This document shows positions 15,739-23,542 of a stretch of DNA of 31,136 bases, in pieces. The position numbers and the translations under genes are program-made. The notes under the pieces are model-generated. The model had not been told where the DNA came from. It made no database searches and was given only the letters and a program-made list of their open reading frames with translations. The DNA comes from CAMDWQ01 sp964497635. GTDB lineage: Bacteria > Omnitrophota > Gorgyraeia > 2-02-FULL-51-18. The DNA lies in contig CAZCDB010000012.1 in NCBI GenBank assembly GCA_964497635.1, forward strand, positions 1-31,136, read 5' to 3'. Position 1 is the first letter of the stretch. The number at the start of each line of letters is the position of its first letter.

Positions 15739-17745
15739 GTGTCCAACCTTTGTTATGCGGATGTGGCCCTAGGTCTTCCTTCCGAACCTTTTCAATACGA
15801 AGTCCCTGCTCATCTTTTGGGAAAAATCCAAGCCGGTCAGCGTGTCTGGGTTAAAATCCGCGAAAGAAAGCTTGTGGGCACGGTGGTAGGGCTTTCCTCT
15901 CAAAAAGCTTTTGAAGAAATAAAACCCATCGATTCACTGATCGATACTTCCCCAATCTTAGATGAGCATTTTCTTGCTCTATCACGCTGGATGTCCGAGT
16001 ATTATTTTTGCTCGCAAGGACAAGCCTTGGAAGCTATTTTGCCTGCGCCCTTTAAAAAGGGGAAATTTACCATGAAGTCTCGTGCCAAAAAAACTTCAGA
16101 AACAGCTCATCAGGTAGACCCTCATGATTTTCCTCTAACACCCTCCCAAAAAAAGGCCTATGAGGCCATCCGAGAAGCGCAGATTCAAAAAAAGAGCAAA
16201 ACCTTCCTTCTTCATGGGATTACCGGTAGCGGTAAGACCGAAGTTTATATGCAAGTGATCCGCGATTTGATTGGTCAGTCCCAAGGAAGCATTGTGCTGG
16301 TTCCCGAAATTTCTTTGACACCGCAGACGGTGGACCGTTTTCACTCCCGTTTTGGGGACTGCCTGGCGGTGATTCATAGCCGTCTGCCGCAAGCCCGTCG
16401 TGTGGAGGAGTGGCATCGGATCCGAAGCGGTCAGGCCCGGGTGGTGGTGGGGGCTCGCTCCGCTATTTTTAGCCCCGTTCAAAATTTAAGCCTCATCGTC
16501 ATCGACGAAGAACATGATACTTCTTACAAGCAAGGCGAAACGCCTCGTTACCACGCGCGTGAGGTGGCGGCTTGGCGAGCCCAACATTCAGGAGCCTCTC
16601 TTCTTCTGGGAGGGGCGACTCCCTCGCTTGAGTCTTATTTTGCTTCGCAAAATCCTTCGGGGGTTGTTCGCCTGGAGCTGCCGGATAGAATCGAAAAGAG
16701 ACCTCTCCCGCAAGTAGAGATTGTTGATATGCGCCGTCCCGTCAAAGAAAAAAGGGACACCATTTTTTCGCCGGCATTGCAGGCTGCGATCAAAGAATCT
16801 CTTTCACGCAAAGAGCAGGTCATGCTTCTTTTAAATCGACGAGGGTTTTCAACCCATCTTTTGTGCGGATCCTGCGGCTTTGTTATGAAATGCGACCACT
16901 GCCGCATTTCGCTGACCTATCATTACGACAAGGGGATTCTTTTGTGTCATCAGTGTGAGTTTCGGGCGGAGCCTGTGCGTCTTTGCCCCTCCTGTCAAAA
17001 AAACTATCTTCACTATTTTGGGATGGGCACGCAAAAAGTGTATGAAGAGGCTCACAAACTTTTCCCGGAGGCCCGGCTTGAAAGAATGGATACCGACTCC
17101 ACACAGAAAAAAGATGCCCATGAGACGATCTTGAGAGCTTTTAAGCGGGGGGAGATCGATATTTTGATCGGGACGCAGATGATTGCCAAGGGGCATGATT
17201 TTCCCAACGTGTCTTTGATTGGCGTTATCTCGGCGGATACAGCACTTCACGTGCCTGATTTTAGAGCTTCCGAGCGCACTTTTTCTTTGCTCACGCAGGT
17301 GGCGGGTCGCGCGGGTCGCGGGAATATTCCGGGGCGAGTGATTGTCCAGTCGCATTTGCCCCAACACTACGCCATCCAAAGCGCTAAACATCATGATTAT
17401 TTGGAGTTTTATTCCAAAGAGATTGAATTTAGACGAGAGCTTAAGATGCCTCCATTTTGTCACTTGCTTCGGGTGACCTTCTCAGGGCTGGTCGAAAAAG
17501 AAGTGATTCGTCAGATTTTTGTGCTGGCAAAATTTATCGAGCAGAAATTGAGCCAAATCAGTCCCGCCTCCATGAGTCTTTTGGGCCCATCGCCTGCGCC
17601 TGTTTCTCGTGAGAAGGGGCAATTTCATTGGAATTTTCTGCTTAAAGGGGAACACCCTCTAGAAATAAACGCTTTTTTGAGGCAGAGGCTTCAGGAGTTT
17701 AAAAAAAGCCGCGTCACTATCACGGTGGATGTGGACCCTCAATAA
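15739..17745 (+). CDS. priA: Primosomal replication protein PriA (helicase)
   Basis: A 668-residue superfamily 2 helicase for replication restart, slightly shorter than E. coli PriA. The start is a GTG directly after the previous TAA. The N-terminal DNA-binding domain is followed by Walker A, GITGSGKTEV, at about residue 159. The Walker B DEEHD is at about 255, followed by GGATPSLES. The Cys-rich zinc module at about 375-422 has CGSCG, CDHC, CHQC and CPSC. Then come the helicase motifs IGTQMIAKGHDFPNV and QVAGRAGRG, and a C-terminal domain. The layout is complete with no missing motif. It is followed by def and fmt. Confidence 0.96.
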   Translation: MSNLCYADVALGLPSEPFQYEVPAHLLGKIQAGQRVWVKIRERKLVGTVVGLSSQKAFEEIKPIDSLIDTSPILDEHFLALSRWMSEYYFCSQGQALEAILPAPFKKGKFTMKSRAKKTSETAHQVDPHDFPLTPSQKKAYEAIREAQIQKKSKTFLLHGITGSGKTEVYMQVIRDLIGQSQGSIVLVPEISLTPQTVDRFHSRFGDCLAVIHSRLPQARRVEEWHRIRSGQARVVVGARSAIFSPVQNLSLIVIDEEHDTSYKQGETPRYHAREVAAWRAQHSGASLLLGGATPSLESYFASQNPSGVVRLELPDRIEKRPLPQVEIVDMRRPVKEKRDTIFSPALQAAIKESLSRKEQVMLLLNRRGFSTHLLCGSCGFVMKCDHCRISLTYHYDKGILLCHQCEFRAEPVRLCPSCQKNYLHYFGMGTQKVYEEAHKLFPEARLERMDTDSTQKKDAHETILRAFKRGEIDILIGTQMIAKGHDFPNVSLIGVISADTALHVPDFRASERTFSLLTQVAGRAGRGNIPGRVIVQSHLPQHYAIQSAKHHDYLEFYSKEIEFRRELKMPPFCHLLRVTFSGLVEKEVIRQIFVLAKFIEQKLSQISPASMSLLGPSPAPVSREKGQFHWNFLLKGEHPLEINAFLRQRLQEFKKSRVTITVDVDPQ

Positions 17746-17760
17746 AAAGCATGTTAAAAT
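17732..17760 (+). promoter_or_regulatory. Putative sigma70-like promoter before def
   Basis: TGGACC (17732-17737), a 17-nt spacer and TAAAAT (17755-17760) fall at the end of priA and in the 21-bp gap. The -10 lies exactly 6 nt before the def ATG. The six bases between them (CACCTC) resemble the anti-Shine-Dalgarno sequence, so there is no ribosome site. Transcription from this -10 would begin at or near the A of the ATG, giving a leaderless mRNA. Based on consensus similarity only. Confidence 0.42.
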
Positions 17761-17766
17761 CACCTC

Positions 17767-18267
17767 ATGGCGATACTACCCGTTCTTAAAATCGGTGATC
17801 CGATCCTAACCACCAAAACAGCCACCATCCCCAAGGTTGGGGAGTCGGAGCGTCGGCTTGTTCGTGACATGATTGAAACCATGCATGCGGAGAAAGGGGT
17901 GGGGCTTGCTGCCAATCAAGTGGGGATCTCCAAGCAGATTTTTGTTGCTTCTCCGGATGGAAAGCGTGGGGCCGAGATGGTTTTTTTGAACCCCCAAATA
18001 ACAAAAAAGGAAGGCACGATCAAAGAAATGGAAGGCTGTCTATCGATCCCTGAGTTTTATGAGCCGGTCAAGCGCGCCAAGACGGTCTGGATGCGCGCCA
18101 TGACTCTGGATGAGAAAGTGGTGGAGGTTAAGGCCACAGGTCTTCTCTCGCGTATTTTTCAACATGAGACTGATCATCTCAATGGCATTCTTTTTGTGGA
18201 CCGTCTAGGTTTAATCAAAAGTCGTCTAGCCAAAAAAAAGCTTTTGAAGAAAAAAACCTCTGGATGA
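17767..18267 (+). CDS. def: Peptide deformylase
   Basis: A 166-residue metalloenzyme that removes the N-formyl group from new proteins. All three motifs are present: GVGLAANQVG (residues 44-53), EGCLS with the metal-binding C91, and HETDH at 133-137 with the two His ligands and the catalytic Glu. The C terminus is Lys-rich. The length is normal. It is followed by fmt with a 4-bp overlap; the two enzymes act at opposite ends of the formylation cycle and are very often adjacent. Confidence 0.96.
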   Translation: MAILPVLKIGDPILTTKTATIPKVGESERRLVRDMIETMHAEKGVGLAANQVGISKQIFVASPDGKRGAEMVFLNPQITKKEGTIKEMEGCLSIPEFYEPVKRAKTVWMRAMTLDEKVVEVKATGLLSRIFQHETDHLNGILFVDRLGLIKSRLAKKKLLKKKTSG

Positions 18268-19199
18268 AAGTCGTTTTTTTTGGGACCAGTACTTTTGGTT
18301 TGCCCTCTCTTGACCTCCTCGCTCAGTCCCATCATTCAATTTCTTTGGTGGTGACTACCCCCGACAAACCTCAAGGCCGCCATTTATCCGTCCAACCATC
18401 ACCGGTGAAAGTCTGGGCCAAAGTTCATGGTGTGGAGACACTCGATGCTTCCAAAAAGTCCATTAATTCCTTAGAAACAGCCTTAAGGTCTTTAGATGCG
18501 GATTTGTTTATTGTGATTTCTTTTGGGGTTTTGTTGCCCAAGAAAATTTTAGACCTTCCCAAAGTCGCGGCGCTGAACCTACATTCTTCGCTTCTACCCA
18601 AATATCGAGGCCCGGCTCCCATTCATTGGGCGCTTCTTAATGGCGATGACAAGACGGGGGTGACGGTTATGCGGATGGCAGAAACTTTGGATACGGGGGA
18701 CATTCTTTTGCAAGAAAAAATGCCGATTGCCCCAGAGGATAACGAGATTTCTTTGCATGAGCGGTTGGCAACTTTAGGCGCCAGCACTCTGCTTAAAAGC
18801 TTAGATCTTCTTGAAAAAGGTTCCACGCCGTTTAAGCCGCAGGATGAAGCTCAAGCAAGCTATGCCAGAAAAATCACCAAAGAGGATGGCCTTGTTCGCT
18901 GGGAGGCTCCCGCAGAAACAATTGAACGCCAAGTCCGAGCCCTGGCGGGTTGGCCCGGAACCTATACTTTTTATCAGAAAAAGAGAATCATTCTCCACAA
19001 GGTTTCGGTTGTTTTGGGACAAACAACCGCTTTGCGAGGGGGGCAGATTTTAGAGGCTTCTCCCCGGGTGGGGTTGTTGGTGGCGGCGGGTGGTGGTGTT
19101 TTACGAATTGAAGAGTTGCAGCTGGAGGGTCGCCGACCGATGCTTGCCACTCAAATGCTGCAGACAGATTTTTTTAAAGTCGGAGATATTCTTGAATAA
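18264..19199 (+). CDS. fmt: Methionyl-tRNA formyltransferase
   Basis: A 311-residue enzyme that formylates initiator Met-tRNA using 10-formyl-tetrahydrofolate. The N-terminal Rossmann domain has VVFFGTSTFGLPSL and TTPDKPQGR. The catalytic region LNLHSSLLPKYRGPAPIHWA contains the Asn and His of the N-H-D triad, and the Asp lies in AETLDTGDIL. The C-terminal domain begins near YARKITKEDGLVRWE. The ATG overlaps the def stop. The length is typical (E. coli, 315). Its stop is followed by a promoter-like sequence. Confidence 0.95.
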   Translation: MKVVFFGTSTFGLPSLDLLAQSHHSISLVVTTPDKPQGRHLSVQPSPVKVWAKVHGVETLDASKKSINSLETALRSLDADLFIVISFGVLLPKKILDLPKVAALNLHSSLLPKYRGPAPIHWALLNGDDKTGVTVMRMAETLDTGDILLQEKMPIAPEDNEISLHERLATLGASTLLKSLDLLEKGSTPFKPQDEAQASYARKITKEDGLVRWEAPAETIERQVRALAGWPGTYTFYQKKRIILHKVSVVLGQTTALRGGQILEASPRVGLLVAAGGGVLRIEELQLEGRRPMLATQMLQTDFFKVGDILE

Positions 19200-19219
19200 G
19201 CATTTTAGAATGTTATAAT
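19192..19219 (+). promoter_or_regulatory. Putative sigma70-like promoter with perfect -10
   Basis: TTGAAT (19192-19197), a 16-nt spacer and a consensus TATAAT (19214-19219). The next ATG is at 19229, 9 nt after the -10, and the bases between are A/T-rich with no Shine-Dalgarno. Expected start sites fall about 0-3 nt before the ATG, so the message would be leaderless or nearly so. This is the best promoter match in the window and heads the CBS-like protein and the two GalT genes. Confidence 0.55.
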
Positions 19220-19228
19220 TTAAAACCA

Positions 19229-20521
19229 ATGCGACTCCCTTACGTTGCGCCTCGAGAGCTGGTTCAGGCCGATTACGATATACTCAATTCCTACGAGCGT
19301 CTAGACACGACCGAAGAGGTCCAAGACCTCTTGTTTATCCAATCCCTTGAAGGCCGCGCCCATAACGGTGCCGGTGCTTTTAACAAAAGAACCTATGTCA
19401 ATACCACGATTGATGACGTTGTTCGTGCCTTGGGTCGTAACCCCGATGAGATCAAGGCGCGTCGCCAGGATCTGATCGATGATATTGTCCAGTTTGCCCT
19501 CGATACCATGGATGGGACCAAGCATGAGAAGCTCATCAATTCTCGCGGGGAGCCCATGCTGGGTATTGAAATATTTAGAGATCGCCATGTGAATGCTCGT
19601 GATGTGGTCAGGGGTTTGTATATTGGGGGCCTTCGTGATAATCCCGATATCCGAAAAGAAGCTGAGAGAATCTACAAGACCAAAATTGGTGGCGGACGCT
19701 GCTACATCATCGACATCAAAACGATGTTGGATATGAAGCTGGATGGAGAGGTTCTCGCGCATGAGCCTCATGAGGATAAAATTGATGAATATATTCGTCG
19801 TGGGTTGATCGTCAAAACAGAAGGCGAAGTGGACCCGGAGACCCAACGTTATTTTTATATTCGTCACCGTGTGGGGCCGGGCCAGTCGGATGACGGCGCC
19901 TTTATCATGGCCGGGATTCTTTACAACCCGGATGTTGCGCTGGGAGTTTTTTTGGCAGACATCATCGACACGCTTGAAAAATATGCGCCTGTTTACAAGG
20001 ATCAAGACGGAAACCTCTCATTTTTAATTGCGCGGGGATTTAAGGATCTTAAAATGACGCTGGAGGATGTGTACGAATTTGTTTCTATTTCGGCGATTCC
20101 GGAAGCGGAGGAATTGACGGTTCCGGATAGCTCTCTGCGGTATCTCTTGTCCATTGACTCGCGTGTATCCCGGTCGGCGTTTAAATCTCATCTGGATTTT
20201 ATCGAAGGAAAACCCGTGGTGCCGCTCTTGGTTAGCTTTAAGCGGATTCTTTCCACTCATTTTTATGAGTACATCAACCGCCGCTTGATCAACATGAAAA
20301 AATTTGAAAAATTGGCTGTCCCTGGCATTACCGTGCAGGAAATTGAGAAGCCCATCGCGGATATTTTGAAAAAAGATTTTGCTGTCGTGATGAAAGATGC
20401 GACGATCGCGGATGTGGTCCGTAAATTTAAAGAAACCAAATGTGAAGTGGTGGTGGTGCAAGATAAAAACATGCGGATTGTGGGAACGATCACCGCTTCT
20501 GATTTGTACCATTATTTATGA
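19229..20521 (+). CDS. Unknown protein with a C-terminal CBS-like motif
   Basis: A 430-residue soluble protein I do not recognise as a named family. No signal peptide or membrane segment is visible. The first 370 residues are mixed, with charged helical stretches (such as IKARRQDLIDDIVQFALD) and many acidic residues. A Gly-rich segment, KIGGGRCYIIDIKTMLDM, lies at about 151-168. The last 53 residues (about 378-430) look like one CBS repeat: an F-A-V-V-M strand, IADVVRKFKETKCEVVVV, then RIVGTITASDL. Usual CBS modules have two repeats, so a dimer would be needed to complete a nucleotide-binding pair. It has its own promoter-like sequence. The following GalT-like gene starts 9 bp later. I infer a sensing or regulatory role, but do not know it. 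Confidence 0.75.
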   Translation: MRLPYVAPRELVQADYDILNSYERLDTTEEVQDLLFIQSLEGRAHNGAGAFNKRTYVNTTIDDVVRALGRNPDEIKARRQDLIDDIVQFALDTMDGTKHEKLINSRGEPMLGIEIFRDRHVNARDVVRGLYIGGLRDNPDIRKEAERIYKTKIGGGRCYIIDIKTMLDMKLDGEVLAHEPHEDKIDEYIRRGLIVKTEGEVDPETQRYFYIRHRVGPGQSDDGAFIMAGILYNPDVALGVFLADIIDTLEKYAPVYKDQDGNLSFLIARGFKDLKMTLEDVYEFVSISAIPEAEELTVPDSSLRYLLSIDSRVSRSAFKSHLDFIEGKPVVPLLVSFKRILSTHFYEYINRRLINMKKFEKLAVPGITVQEIEKPIADILKKDFAVVMKDATIADVVRKFKETKCEVVVVQDKNMRIVGTITASDLYHYL

Positions 20522-20525
20522 GGAG
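20520..20525 (+). promoter_or_regulatory. Shine-Dalgarno GAGGAG for a TTG start
   Basis: GAGGAG overlaps the TGA of the upstream gene and lies 5 nt before TTG at 20531. It supports the TTG as initiator, and it couples translation of the GalT-like gene to the CBS-like gene. Confidence 0.75.
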
Positions 20526-20530
20526 TCAAC

Positions 20531-21601
20531 TTGCCTGAGCTTAGACGGGACCCGGTGGTGGGTTTTTGGACGATTATTTCGACGGAGCGTGGACGGCGCC
20601 CTGTGGAGTATCGTGCGCGTCAACTTTTTGAAGATGTAGCCGATTGTCCTTTTTGTGAGGGCAAGGAGCTTAACACCACCCGCGAGACTTTTGCGATCCG
20701 TCGTCCAGGGACTAAGCCCGATGGCCCCGGCTGGGACGTCCGTTCTGTTTTAAGCAAGGTCCCCATCCTTTCGGGCGCTAAGGCCGAAGTGGATCGATAC
20801 GGGCTAGGTCTTTATGATTTGATGGATGGGGTGGGGCAGCATGAGGTCATCATCGAATCCCCCAAACATAAGCACGATCTTGATGAGCTCACTTCTTCTG
20901 AAATTGAAAAAGTGATTCATGTCTACGTGAGTCGCTTTCGAGAGCTTGAGCGGGATGAGCGATTTGAGTACAGTCTCTTGTTTAAAAATCATGGACATGT
21001 TTCCGGGGCCTTGCGAGATATCATCCGGCATTCTCGTTCCCAGTTAATCTCCATGCCTATCACACCCAAGCGAGTCAAAGAAGAGCTTTTAAGCTGCAAA
21101 GCTCATTATGACAAACGTCAGCGCTGTGTCTTCTGTGATATTTTAAGGCAAGAGCGCCAAGAAGCTTCGAGAATCGTTGCTGAAAACGAAGCTTTTGTTT
21201 GTTTTTGCCCCTTTGCTTCCAGATCTCCCTTTGAAATGTGGATTTCCCCCAAAAAACATTCGGCGGACTTTGGTCATTTGCCGGATACCGATTTTATTTA
21301 TCTGGCCCAGATTTTAAAAGAAGCGCTCACCAGGCTTCGAGTGCTTCTGGAAGACCCCCCATTCAATTTTATTTTGCACACATCCCCTTATCGACACCTT
21401 TCTGAGGAATCTCGTTGGAAAGGTTTGGAGTCTTACTATCATTGGTATCTTCAGATTTCGCCGCGCCTGACTCGAAGCGCGGGGTTTGAGTGGGGCACGG
21501 GAATCCATATCAATCCAACTCCTCCGGAAGACGCAGCTTATCTACTGCGCAATATTTCTCTGATTTCAAAACCAGAAAGCTTTTATGCCTCAGTTTCGTA
21601 A
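20531..21601 (+). CDS. GalT-family protein with altered active site (probable pseudoenzyme)
   Basis: A 356-residue protein of the galactose-1-phosphate uridylyltransferase family. It starts at TTG with a strong SD. RRDPVVGFWTII, the Zn-type CPFC, HEVIIESPKH and the end motif GTGIHINPTPPE are clear. The key nucleophile block, HPHSQ in normal enzymes, reads H167-S168-R169-S-Q here, so the catalytic His is Arg and the Pro is Ser. There is also a 3-residue insertion just before it. The later HxH of the C-terminal HIT-like domain reads HWY. It is therefore unlikely to form the uridylyl-His intermediate. It may bind sugar phosphates or nucleotide, or regulate the following true GalT. Confidence 0.85.
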   Translation: MPELRRDPVVGFWTIISTERGRRPVEYRARQLFEDVADCPFCEGKELNTTRETFAIRRPGTKPDGPGWDVRSVLSKVPILSGAKAEVDRYGLGLYDLMDGVGQHEVIIESPKHKHDLDELTSSEIEKVIHVYVSRFRELERDERFEYSLLFKNHGHVSGALRDIIRHSRSQLISMPITPKRVKEELLSCKAHYDKRQRCVFCDILRQERQEASRIVAENEAFVCFCPFASRSPFEMWISPKKHSADFGHLPDTDFIYLAQILKEALTRLRVLLEDPPFNFILHTSPYRHLSEESRWKGLESYYHWYLQISPRLTRSAGFEWGTGIHINPTPPEDAAYLLRNISLISKPESFYASVS

Positions 21602-22586
21602 AGACCCAGTCAACAGTCGTTGGGTGATTGTTAATATCGAGACGCCTCGACTGGATTTTCCACCCCATGAGCATCAAGCCAGTAGCAAGGTCTGCCCTTT
21701 TTGCCCTGGCAATGAAGCCATGACGCCTGCCAGTATTTTGGAGTATGCTGCTTCCAATCCCGCTGAATCCAAGTCCTCCTGGCAGCTTCGTGTGATCCCC
21801 AACAAGTTTCCCGCGCTCAGGATTGAGGAGAGTGGGGAGCGCACGGGGATTGGGATTTATGACCGTATTGGAGGTTTTGGCGCGCATGAGGTGATCATTG
21901 AAAATCCCAATCACCAGCGAGAGATCGGGGACTTGGGTCTTGAAGAGGCGGTTCTTATCTTACGCGCTTATCGAGAGCGATGCTTGGATTTAAGAAAAGA
22001 CAAACGCATTCGCTTTGTCCTCATTTTTAAAAATTATGGACAGGAGGCGGGAGCTAGTCTTGAACACCCACATTCTCAACTCATTGGACTTCCGATCGTT
22101 CCCTCGCGGGTTTTGGGGGAGGTTCGCGGAGTGGCGGAGCACTTTGAGTCTACAGAACGCTGTATTTATTGTGATGTGTTGGAGCAGGAGAGACTAGAAA
22201 AGAAATTGACGGTTTTTGATCAGGGAGAATTTATTGCGATTGCTCCTTTTGCTTCTCGCTTTCCTTTTGAAGTATGGATACTTCCCAAGCATCATGTGCC
22301 CAGCTTTGACGCGATTGGGGACAGCCAGCTGGCTGGACTGGCCCTGACCCTTCAAACAACGCTTCGAAAAATCAAAAAGGCCTTGGGAGATCCTTCGTTT
22401 AATTTCATGATTCACACCAGCCCTTCGGATCAGAGGAACCCTGAAAATTTTCACTGGCACATGGAAATCATCCCTCATCTGACGGAAGTGGCAGGCTTTG
22501 AGTTGGGAACGGGGTTTTATCTCAATCCGACCCCGCCGGAGCTAGCGGCCCAAAAACTTCGCCATACAAGTCTTGAGGAAGCATGA
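21585..22586 (+). CDS. galT: Galactose-1-phosphate uridylyltransferase-family enzyme
   Basis: A 333-residue GalT-type enzyme with an intact active site. RKDPVNSRWVIVN starts the protein. CPFCPGNE and HEVIIENPNH are metal-site elements, and H161-P162-H163-S-Q is the nucleophile motif, with H163 as the likely catalytic His. The C-terminal domain has HWHMEIIPH and GTGFYLNPTPPE. GalT converts Gal-1-P and UDP-Glc to UDP-Gal and Glc-1-P (Leloir pathway). The family also has ADP-glucose or ATP phosphorylases, so the donor is not proven. It overlaps the altered paralogue by 17 bp. No galE or galK lies in the window. Confidence 0.88.
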   Translation: MPQFRKDPVNSRWVIVNIETPRLDFPPHEHQASSKVCPFCPGNEAMTPASILEYAASNPAESKSSWQLRVIPNKFPALRIEESGERTGIGIYDRIGGFGAHEVIIENPNHQREIGDLGLEEAVLILRAYRERCLDLRKDKRIRFVLIFKNYGQEAGASLEHPHSQLIGLPIVPSRVLGEVRGVAEHFESTERCIYCDVLEQERLEKKLTVFDQGEFIAIAPFASRFPFEVWILPKHHVPSFDAIGDSQLAGLALTLQTTLRKIKKALGDPSFNFMIHTSPSDQRNPENFHWHMEIIPHLTEVAGFELGTGFYLNPTPPELAAQKLRHTSLEEA

Positions 22587-23542
22587 AAAAATACTTGGGT
22601 TTAATCGTCAGCACCGTCTTTATTTTAGTTTTCTTTTTCTTGATACGAGATGAGCTTCCACAGGTTTTAGAGGTATTAAAAAACAGCCGCCAAGATCTCT
22701 TATGGCTTGGATCTATTCTTTTTTTGGGAGGCTCTGTTTTGATGGCTTTGCGTCTTCAGCTTATTTTTGGAGCCAAAGGAATTCAGATCTCAATCCAAGA
22801 CACTTTTAATCTTACTCTGGTAGGTTATTTTTTTAATAATTTTCTTCCCACTTCGGTGGGAGGGGACATTGTCAAAGCCATGTGCGCCGCTCGTGTGACC
22901 AAGGCTCCTGTCAAGTCAGCCACCGTTGTGATGATGGATAGGATTTTTGGACTTTTTATGTTTATTTTGATTCCTAGCATCAGCCTTTTTTTCTTAAGAA
23001 GTCAGATCAACCCAAAGGTCCCCATCATTGTTTATTCTTTTTTGGGGATTTCGACGCTTTCGTTTGTCGTGTTATTTAACCGTGATATCGCTCGCCGCCT
23101 TGGGGGGATCGAAACATTTCTCAACCGCTTCAATCTGGGCGGCCTGTTTCGCCAGGTCTATGACGAGCTTCATGATTTTAGAAATCACAAGTCCGTGGTG
23201 GTTGCGGCACTGCTAATCTCAGCGCTGGGCCAGTGTCTGTCTATCCTCGTGCTTTATCTTTTTGCGATCTCTATTGGGGCAGACCCCTCGACCTGGCTTT
23301 ATTTTTTCCTTTTGGTTCCGGTAGTCCACCTGATCAGCATGCTGCCCTCTCTCAATGGGCTTGGAATTCGCGAGATGGGGTATGTTTATTTTTTAAAAAA
23401 CTATATTGGTTCGGATCGGGCGGCGGGTTTGGGTATTTTGTGGCTGGGACTTCTTTTGCTTTTGAGTTTGATCGGGGGCGTGATTTATTTGGTTCGACAG
23501 GACTATCATGTGCAGTTTAAGAAAAAGGGGAGTGTGGAATGA
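22583..23542 (+). CDS. Flippase-like membrane protein (UPF0104/LPG synthase TM type)
   Basis: A 319-residue protein with about eight hydrophobic helices, the layout of the flippase-like domain shared by MprF N-terminal regions and AglD-like proteins. The family signature FNNFLPTSVGGDIVKA lies after the third helix, and VVMMDRIFGLF follows. The C-terminal helices include SLNGLGIREMGYVYF, with the Gly-x-Gly-x-Arg-Glu motif. Relatives are thought to translocate or modify lipids or lipid-linked sugars; the specific job is unknown. The start overlaps the galT stop and has a GAGGAAG site, so it is coupled to galT. Confidence 0.85.
   Translation: MKKYLGLIVSTVFILVFFFLIRDELPQVLEVLKNSRQDLLWLGSILFLGGSVLMALRLQLIFGAKGIQISIQDTFNLTLVGYFFNNFLPTSVGGDIVKAMCAARVTKAPVKSATVVMMDRIFGLFMFILIPSISLFFLRSQINPKVPIIVYSFLGISTLSFVVLFNRDIARRLGGIETFLNRFNLGGLFRQVYDELHDFRNHKSVVVAALLISALGQCLSILVLYLFAISIGADPSTWLYFFLLVPVVHLISMLPSLNGLGIREMGYVYFLKNYIGSDRAAGLGILWLGLLLLLSLIGGVIYLVRQDYHVQFKKKGSVE

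Noticed and set aside
16849..17463. A 204-codon open frame on the - strand inside priA.
   Set aside because: The + strand carries complete PriA helicase and zinc motifs at the same place.
19301..20005. A 234-codon open frame on the - strand inside the CBS-like gene.
   Set aside because: The + strand frame is longer, has a promoter and a coherent CBS-like end; the reverse reading has no recognisable domain.
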